A stretch of DNA of 64,000 nt, from positions 1 through 64,000 of the forward strand of contig JAPFBE010000033.1 of the NCBI GenBank assembly GCA_034336665.1, in the 5' to 3' direction. Source of the DNA: Luscinia megarhynchos. Its lineage: Eukaryota; Chordata; Aves; Passeriformes; Turdidae. Within the stretch, counting starts at the first letter, position 1. The number at the start of each line of letters is the position of its first letter. The notes below the pieces were generated by a model, which saw nothing but the letters and a program-made list of their open reading frames with translations, did no database searches and was not told where the DNA came from. This document shows, one piece after another, positions 56,642-64,000 of the stretch. The position numbers were made by a program, and so were the translations under genes.

Positions 56642-57503
56642 TGTTATAAAGGACTTTTGTCCATTATAGCAAAACTGTATAAAGAAATTGCACCACTGAC
56701 ACCCACCCCACTCTGAATATGCCTCCTGTCTGGAACCTTGGAATGAGTTAAGCCGCCTAAGGGAACTTAAGTGAAAGTAGACACTTGTTCAATCATCTCA
56801 GGTCTGCGAAGAAGCAGGTAAGGCTGGTGTGGAAGAATGCATCCATGGGAGGTCATAGCCACAGGCTTATCTGCTGAGGCCAGGTTTGCACAGATTCTCC
56901 CCCAACAAAAGGGGGAGGAGGAGAGTTTTGGGTGTGTGGCATAACTTCTTGTCAGAGACAGTGAACACCCATCCTCCTTTACACAAACTCAGCTGTAACA
57001 ACACAACTACCCCCCCCCACCCCCCCGGAAGGGCTCATCCATGGGACATTCACATGAGAGGCAGCTGAACGGGGTGCCATAATCCATCGAACCTCCCCCC
57101 CACCAAAGTGTTCCCCAGACTCATTCCTGAGGCCTTGCACCAGATGACTGCACATGATACAACTGATCAAGTCTGTCGCAGGAAACAGTGTCAAACTTGC
57201 TCCCCTTCTCAGCGGAGGTACCTGAGTGTTTGTTGCAACCCAATACCAGAGGTATACGGAATGCTTTAACCCTTCCCCCCATCCTATTGGCAGAAAGCCA
57301 AATTCCCCTCTGACCCTTTCCTAGAAAAGACCGTTATCTGAGCTTTTCTTCCTCTTTTTGCCCTGGGACCACCATGAAATAAACTACAAACTTTAGGATA
57401 GGCAAGGAGCCTCTTTTGAACCTTTGTTTATCCCATGCTGTGCATAGCTCCTTCTTAAAAACTAACATAGTAAATAGCTAGGAAAGAGTTACAGCTTACA
57501 GCA
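56642..57503 (+). repeat. 5' LTR of ERVK provirus
   Basis: About 862 bp, TGTTATAAAGGAC...CAGCTTACAGCA, with AATAAA at 57378-57383. C-rich runs occur at 57010-57028 and 57095-57102. Confidence 0.8.
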
Positions 57504-57505
57504 GT

Positions 57506-57523
57506 TGACGCCCAACGTAGGGC
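57506..57523 (+). promoter_or_regulatory. Primer-binding site, tRNA-Lys
   Basis: TGACGCCCAACGTAGGGC matches 16 of 18 bases of the tRNA-Lys site TGGCGCCCAACGTGGGGC. Both differences are G to A. Confidence 0.88.
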
Positions 57524-58154
57524 CTGACATTAAGAGCCTACAGGTAGCTATAATCCCATTTTTAGGGATTTATTACGCTAGTTGGCTCAATCAACTACCC
57601 CCCACGCTTGGCAGCTGTTTTTTAACCAGCCCCAGGCAGGGAGGATTGATTCGAGAACTCTACTCTAGCGCCAGAGAGAGCCAGCTCAAGGATAAACACA
57701 TTTCACGAATCACACAACAGCCGAGGTCCGCAGGACAGGTAAAAGTCCCTCGCAGGAGGTGGTGACTCCAAAATTTGCCCCTAGTGGCGGAGAGGGGGCG
57801 GGTGCTAGGATCCTGCGGCGCAGCGGCAGCAGCAGCAGCAGCATTTCTGGCGGAGCGGCTCCCCGCTGCTGCGCCCGGGACCACAAAATAAATCCTGCTC
57901 AAACCAGCGCAGCTAGCGGCTCCCGGAGGGCCCCCCCCCCAGAGGCAGCGCAAGGGGACAGGGCTACCCCGAAGCCGGCACGGCCAGTGGAACGCGGGCC
58001 ACGAGTTCGGGGCTGTGTCATCCCGACCACGGAAATCCCCGCATTCCCTTTTCTTCCATTTTCTTTTTAATTAGGGTCAGAAAATGTCGTTTTTGTTGTG
58101 TGAATATTGTGTGGAGGTATAGGATATTGTGCAGACTGCTTTTAAGACATCACA
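57524..58154 (+). other. ERVK leader
   Basis: GC-rich, with AGC repeats at about 57822-57841. It lies between the PBS and the gag ATG. Open frames here look compositional. Confidence 0.6.
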
Positions 58155-59944
58155 ATGGGAGCACAGTTGTCTGCACATCAAAAGAGTGTATTTTCTCAGA
58201 TTAAAGAAATTTTAAATGCCGATAAAATTACAGTTTCTAAAAAACTGTCAAAGCAATTTGTCTGTTGGCTGTTTTTTGAAATTCCATACTGCAAATTACA
58301 AAATATAAATTCAGTTTTATTTTAGGATAATGTAGGAAATTTATTAACATTTAAAGTAGAAAAATGTGATCCTACTGCTGGTATATTTCTTCCAATATTC
58401 TTACAAGTTCGCAAATGCTTATTAGAAACAGAGAACAAAAGACAGCCACAGATAAATCCTTTGAAATACCCCCCAATCTAGTCCAAATTCCCCTGTCCCT
58501 GAAAAACAACGAGAAACAAGAGATACCTCAGGAAACTACTAAGTTCCCCCCCCCCCTCATATACCCAAGCTCTGAAAATTCTGAAAAATCCTCTCTCTAC
58601 CCATCTCTTTCGCGCATTTTACCTCAAGGGCACTGTGGTGATAGTTCGGAAAGTAACTTTCCTTTTTCTCACAGTGGGGACCACATGGTCTACGGCAGCA
58701 GCCATATTTCAACTTCTTCATCCCATAACCCCTTCTTCTCTTCAATTCCCTTCCCTGCCCCCTTCCCTTTCCCCTCTCATAACCCGTTTCTCCTCCCCTG
58801 TAACCCTACACCCACAGGTTCCCTGAGTCACCTCTTCCCGGCTCAAGTTACAGATACCAATCCTCCTAGCTATAGCAGGGGCCAGGGAGAGAGTTATAAC
58901 CCAGCGGCTGCAAGAAATGGGGGAGGGGAAACTTAGTCTAACAGCAGCTGGGAAACACACGCTGTCCCTGCAGTAAGGGAGAATGCACAATCTCCCAGGC
59001 TAATATATAAAGACATACCTAGCCTTGAAGCTCAGACCTTAGAAGAAGACTATATACCACCAGCTGCTCCTGTACTCTATGTTGGTAAGAGAAATGGCAA
59101 GAGAAATTACCAGCCTCTATCATACCACGATAAAAAGGAAATTTGCAAAGAACAAAGAGAATTTGGTAGAAGCAGTGAAATTTTTAAAAGCATGATGAAA
59201 GCAACTTTTACTTCAAATGAAATGATACTTCACGATTTAAAATATCTTTTCAGATGTTTGCTAACTCCCTCAGAATATGATTTATAGTTTATTATTTGGA
59301 AACGTTCTTTAATGGTTCTTTTAACAGAGCTTCACCAAAGCCCTGACAATTCCAAAGATTCTGAAGATAATGATATTACACTTGATCATTTATGTGGTAA
59401 AAGAAATTGGCATTGCCCTGAAAAACAAACTCGAGTATTATCCAAATTTGTTTTAGATAAAATTTACAATATAGCCGAAAAAGCTTTTAATAAATTACCA
59501 ATGGTTGAAGCAACTGGTAGTTATATTAAACAATATAATTCTGAGAATTTTTTAAGATTCGTAGATCGTCTGCGCACACAGGTGGAAAGACAAGTGCACG
59601 ACCCAGCAACCCAGGCAGAATTGATAAAAGAGATGGCAAAAAAAAAAAGCCAATGAAGCATGTCACAGAGTTATTCTAAGTCTTCCTATGTATCCTGAAC
59701 CAACCCTAGCACAAATGATAGAAGCCTGCACCAGTGAAGCAGAACTGTTCAGTGCACCAGAAAGGAATCCAAGGCCAGCATCATCCAAGCCTGCAGCAGC
59801 TGAAACACCACGAGCGAAGAATCTACCAGTGCCACCTGAACAGCTGCCGCATATCACCTGCTTCCAGTGTAAAAAGCAAGGACATTTCGCTAGGGAATGC
59901 CCTCTTAACCAGAAACAAAAGAAGTCCAACAAACTAAAAAACTA
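58155..59944 (+). pseudogene. ERVK gag
   Basis: It starts MGAQLSAHQKSVFSQIKEI at 58155, a betaretroviral matrix start with myristoylation Gly. A stop interrupts at about codon 57. A Pro/Ser/Phe-rich stretch follows (58415-58936, with repeated SHNPF motifs), then capsid pieces (59040-59280 and 59312-59656). The capsid holds the major homology region, FVDRLRTQVERQVHDPATQ. Nucleocapsid has one zinc knuckle, CFQCKKQGHFAREC, at 59859-59900. At least three stops or frame changes break the gene. Confidence 0.85.
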
Positions 59945-60790
59945 AGTTTACAGCGTGTGCCCGCTTTAACACCATAACGCGCAAAGATATAAATACTGCA
60001 GGCACTACTCTGGCAAAAGCCTGTCTCTTAAAAACAAAGGGGGAGGATGGGATAAAAAGTGTGGGTATACAAAACAAATTAAATGTCAAATGTTCTATTA
60101 ACTAGGTCTGGCAGCCTTGTGGTCATTTCAGGCTGGAGACTACCAAAGGTTTTCATTTCAGGTCTACTGATTGGACAATTATTACAGTGGACCTGTCAAG
60201 CAGCCTAGTAGACGTGACCATATTTCACATGGAAATGGAGAGTGAGTATTTTGTTGTTGGAGACAGAGCACACACACCCTTAGAAATTGAAGTAGCTCCC
60301 ATGATCATGAAAGGAAAAATATCCTGCCTCATAATACTAGCACGCTGTTCTCAGCCACCATTCTACCTGGGCGAAGGGCAAATCTTAGCCCAGGCCATTC
60401 CCATTCCAGCGGAGGTCACAGCAGATAGAAAATCACCTGAGGACTACTGGGTAGAAACGGTGGGTGCAGAAAAACCTTCTTTGGCATGCAATCTAACACA
60501 TGGATCAGATCATCTCCATGTGGAAGGGGTGCTTGATACAGGGGCAGATGTGATGATCATACCCGAAAGGATATGGCCGTCACACTGGGAACTGCAACCT
60601 GTGGCTGGAAAAATTCAAGGTATAGGGGAATTAAATTGGCAAAAATATCAAAAAGCATCGTGCAAATTGAGAGGCCAGATGGAAAATTGGCTAGTGTCCG
60701 TCCATTTGTTATAGATTACAAGTGTCCCTTATGGGGGAGAGACACCACGTCCCAGTCGGGAATTAAATTGATTATCCCTAAAATTCCTCG
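59945..60790 (+). pseudogene. ERVK dUTPase-like domain and protease
   Basis: The frame from 60187 to 60714 begins with a segment resembling the end of a retroviral dUTPase (GEGQILAQAIPIP near 60370). An aspartic protease follows, with active site LDTGADVMIIP (DTGAD at 60535-60549). The frame is open for 175 codons, and then the C-terminal part shifts to another frame (60573-60800). The dUTPase assignment is tentative because its catalytic motifs are not visible. Confidence 0.7.
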
Positions 60791-60799
60791 GGATTTTTA

Positions 60800-63532
60800 G
60801 AACTGGTCAGTGTGGAGTGCCCTGCCCAGAAATTAACGTGGCTGAATGACACTCCAATTTGGGTAGCACAGTGGTCAATGAAAAAGGAAAAGTTCAAGGG
60901 GCTTGAGGAACTTGTGGAAGAGCAATTGGCAAAAAACCACATTGAAGAAACAACAAGCCCTTGGAATTCTCCAGTCTTTGTAATAAAGAAACCCAGGAAG
61001 GACAAGTGGAGATTGTTACATGACCTCAGAGAAATAAACAAAGTAATTCAAGACATGGTTTCTCCTCAACCTGGGATGTCATCCCCAATGATGTTACCTC
61101 GAGATTGGCAGTTGGCTGTATTAGACATCAAAGATTGTTTTTTCCAAATCCCCCTACACCCTGAAGATGCCCCAAGGTTTGCCTTCTCAGTTCCCTCCAT
61201 AAATTGAGAAGCCCCAATGAAGTAGTACCACTGGAAAGTACTACCACAAGGCATGAAGTGCAGTCCTTCCATCTGCCAGTAGCACGTAGTCTCATAGCTC
61301 TCCCCCATGCGTGCGCAGAGAAGGGAAGCTATAATCTTAGATTGCATTGATGATGTGCTTGTGTGTGCTGCCAATAATCTGATAATCCAACACACACTTG
61401 ACCTAGTGGTTAAAGTTTTAACCTCTGCTAGATTTCAATTGCAGGAAGACAAAGTTCAGAGGATGCCGCCTTGGAAGTATCTGGGCTTGGAGATTACTGC
61501 ACGGACTATAGTCCCACAAAAATTAGAAATCAATTGTAATGCCAAAACCCTAGCAAATCTCCATTCCCTGTGTGGGTCTTTAAACTGGGTAAGGCCCTGG
61601 CTAGGCCTCATTAATGAGCACGTACAACCCCTTTTTAATTTATTGAAAGGGGAAAGAGAGCTATTTTCTCCCAGGGAACTGACCCCAGAGGCAAAAACTG
61701 CAATCGAAAAGGTACAAAAAGCTTTGGCAGAGAGGCAGGCTCACTGTTATCAACCCGAGCTGCCTTTCAAATTTATTGTTTTGGGAAAACTGCCACACCT
61801 GCACGGTCTAATATTCCAGTGGATCGAGGGGCAGAGAGACTAAGTCTTAATCAAAGAATGGGTCTTCCTCTCCCATCAAAGATCCAAAACCATCACTCAG
61901 CCACAAGAGCTGATGCCTCAGTTGATTCAGAAGGTAATGATGAGACTGCGTGAGCTGGCTGGTTGTGACTTTGCATGCTTCACCTCTCAGTCAAACTTTC
62001 TGAGGAGGGAAGGAACTCTCCTGAAAGGCTGACCAAAGAGATATTTGAGCACTTGCTCCAGAGCAATGCCAGCCTCCAAATATCTCTAGACAGCTACAAT
62101 GGACAAATATCAGTCCACGGCCCCGCTCATAAGTTGTTCAAAGAGGAATTCCACCTCATTCCTCGTGAGGAGTCGGAGACCACTCGATGCTCTCACAGTG
62201 TTCACAGATGCATCAGGGGCCTCTCATAAGTCGTTGATGACTTGGAGAAATCCACAGACTCAACACTGGGAAGCTGATGTTGAGTTTGTGGAGGGATCGC
62301 CTCAGATAGCCGATCTGGCTGCAGTTGTGAGAGCCTTTGAGAAGTTCTCAGAGCCATTTAACTTGGCAACTGACTCGGCTTATATTGCTGGAGTGGTGTC
62401 TAGAGCGGAGCAGGCAGTTCTCAAAGATATTGATAATGAGCATCTCTTCAGGCTGCTCTCAAAACTAATCTATTTAGTTTCACATAGAGAACATCCCTTC
62501 TATGTGATGCATGTTTGATCACATACCAAGTTGCCAGGAGAAATCGCACAAGGGAATAGAGTGGCAGATTCCCTTGCAGCCCCAGCTGAGAAAGCATGCC
62601 TCCCTGACATTTTTCAACAGGCAAAACTGAGCCACCAGCAATACCACCAGAATGCTCCAGGTCTGGTCCGTCAGTTCTAGGTAACATGGAGTCAGGGTCG
62701 AGCCATTGTGGCCACCTGTTCCAGCTGCCAGCTCCAGGCCATGCCATCACTGGTATGGGGGTTAATCCCCGAGGTGTTGGCAGCTGCGAAGTGTGGCAGA
62801 CAGATATCACACACATTCCCAGTTTCGGACACCTCAAATGTAAGCATTGACACATATTCAGGTGCAGTTTATGCCTCTGCCCATGCAGGAGAAAGGGCTG
62901 TGCATGCCAAGCAACACTTAGTACAAGCCTTTTCAGTGTTGGGGATCCCTAGGGAAATCAAAACTGATAATGGCCCAACGTACACATCCAAGGAGTTCCT
63001 GGAATTTGCCCAGCAGTGGGGAGTGGAACATAAAACTGGCATCCTCCACTCCCCCACAGGCCAAGCTGTGATTGAGCGTGCCCACCAGATGCTCAAACAG
63101 GTCCTGGCTAGATAGTGCAGTTCAACTGTGTGGATGTCTCCACAGCAAAAGCTCTGTAAAACCCTGTTCACTATCAATTTCTTGAGTTGTTCATTCGAAA
63201 ACATGAGTCCTCCTGTGGTACGTCCCTTTAACAGCAGTAAACAGTTCAAATTGTCTCAGCATCCACCAGTTTTAATTAGGGACACAGAAACATGGGAAAC
63301 CAAAGGTCCCTATGAGCTTGTTACCTGTGGTCGTGGTTATGCATGCATATCCACTCCCTCAGGCCCTCGGTGGATTCCCCAGAAGTGGGTCAAACCTTTT
63401 GCTCCGAAAAATCCAGCTCCAGCAGATGGAGATGAGAAGCAAGTAACCATTGCTTCGAAAAGAAGACGCTGCCAGAAGGAAGAGAAAAAAATCTTCATAA
63501 AGGACTACATTCCGGAAGACAAAGACTTTTAA
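60800..63532 (+). pseudogene. ERVK pol (RT, RNase H, integrase)
   Basis: RT begins at about 60830 with PIWVAQWSMKKEKFKGLEEL and NHIEETTSPWNSPVFVIKK. The polymerase box reads CIDD at 61343-61354, with Cys in place of Tyr or Met-type residues. RNase H has VFTDASGAS near 62195 and ATDSAYIAGV near 62375. Integrase has the CSSCQ part of the zinc domain near 62715, a core with TDNGPTYTSKEFLEFAQQWG (about 62960) and VIERAHQMLKQVL (about 63070), and a C-terminal GPRWIPQKWVKPF. Stops at 61206, 61842, 62516, 63113 and elsewhere, plus frame shifts, inactivate it. Confidence 0.88.
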
Positions 63533-63611
63533 AGGGTTTTTAAATGCTTGTTTTTCCTTTTAGAGAAAACCTACCCTCCACTCAACCCTGTGACAGTTTT
63601 GTAGAGAATTC

Positions 63612-64000
63612 ATGGCCAAAAACTGGTGTAATATTTTAAACCGTATTGCAATAGACACCCCAACTTATTCAAGTCCCAAAAGTCTCCCAAAGGGATTGTT
63701 TTTAATTTGTGGAGAGCGGGCATGGGCAGGGATTCCTTCTCAGCTTTTAGGAGGGCCATGTACCTTCGGGCGGTTGTCCCTGTTAGCACCCAACAAAACC
63801 TTAATTAGTGACTGGACTCACAAGAACAAATCGGCTGACAAAATACAAAAGAGAAGTGCTGACAATTTGGATCCAAACTGGAATGCTGATATTTTCCATT
63901 GGGCCAAATAAAAAAGAATAGCTGTGTCCATGTTTCTTCCGTGGGTCACAGCAGCCAAAGCTCTAGGTGAATTAGGCCACCTAGAGTGTTGGATTGTAAA
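63612..64000 (+). pseudogene. ERVK env, SU mostly missing, truncated by window
   Basis: An open stretch of 99 codons encodes an envelope segment with LPKGLFLICGERAWAGIP and GGPCTFGRLSLLAPNKT, followed by a basic stretch and a hydrophobic segment (AVSMFLPWVTAAKALGE) that would lie at the surface/transmembrane boundary. A TAA at 63909 interrupts it. Only about 80 bp separate it from the end of pol, so most of the surface subunit is deleted. Its family is inferred from the linked pol. Confidence 0.7.

Larger units (their letters stand above)
56642..64000 (+). mobile_element. ERVK provirus, decayed, runs past window end
   Basis: A 5' LTR, a tRNA-Lys-type PBS, gag, dUTPase-like/protease, pol and part of env are all on the plus strand in the betaretroviral order. 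The 3' LTR is outside the window. The frame is broken in every gene. Confidence 0.88.

Noticed and set aside
55558..56643. CATTG on both sides of the LTR at 55563, read first as a 5-bp TSD
   Set aside because: The right-hand element would end in CTG instead of CA, and the family tail is missing. The better reading is that an ERVK LTR (TG at 56642) interrupts this LTR, so the match is chance.

Overview
This window looks like bird genomic DNA, most likely from a songbird. The evidence is CR1 LINE fragments, many avian-type LTR retroelements, and four correctly spliced exons of the vertebrate gene FAM219A. No bacterial-type genes, tRNAs, rRNAs or CRISPR arrays were seen. FAM219A lies on human 9p13, which corresponds to the bird Z chromosome. 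The extreme density of nested endogenous retroviruses (ERVs) suggests either a Z-linked copy or a W-chromosome gametolog. That point is inference and has not been tested.

Layout. 1-5.6 kb: LTRs, the 5' end of a minus-strand ERVK provirus, and a CR1 interrupted by an ERVK solo LTR. 5.6-20 kb: the 3' half of FAM219A on the minus strand, with coding exons at 19850-19952, 15111-15191, 13114-13168 and 11130-11288. The sequence below 11130 is probably 3'UTR and flank. LTRs sit in these introns, all antisense to the gene. The upstream FAM219A exons were not found, so 20-64 kb is probably intron or 5' flank. 21.4-27.2 kb: a complete ERVL-type provirus with heavy G-to-A hypermutation inside it but not in its LTRs. 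27-40.8 kb: solo LTRs of several families, often nested. 41.5-42.5 kb: a 980-bp foldback element carrying an ERVL pol fragment between inverted copies of a U3 end. 43.4-46.3 kb: a gag-only ERVK provirus inside an older LTR. 49.3-51.2 kb: a CR1 and a minus-strand LTR. 51.4-55.3 kb: a gamma-type ERV1 provirus with gag and protease only, inserted in another LTR. 56.6-64 kb: a long, decayed ERVK provirus (LTR, gag, dUTPase-like/protease, pol, partial env) that runs off the window.

Target-site duplications (TSDs) could be read directly for many insertions. They are 4 bp for ERV1-type LTRs, 5 bp for ERVL-like LTRs and 6 bp for ERVK-type LTRs, as expected for these classes. They also set the order of nesting.

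The only host gene recognised is FAM219A. None of the ERV reading frames is intact. The most unusual features are the hypermutated ERVL provirus, which can be compared directly with an unedited pol fragment of the same family 16 kb away, and the foldback element with U3-type ends on both sides. All coordinates, alignments and counts were made by eye.
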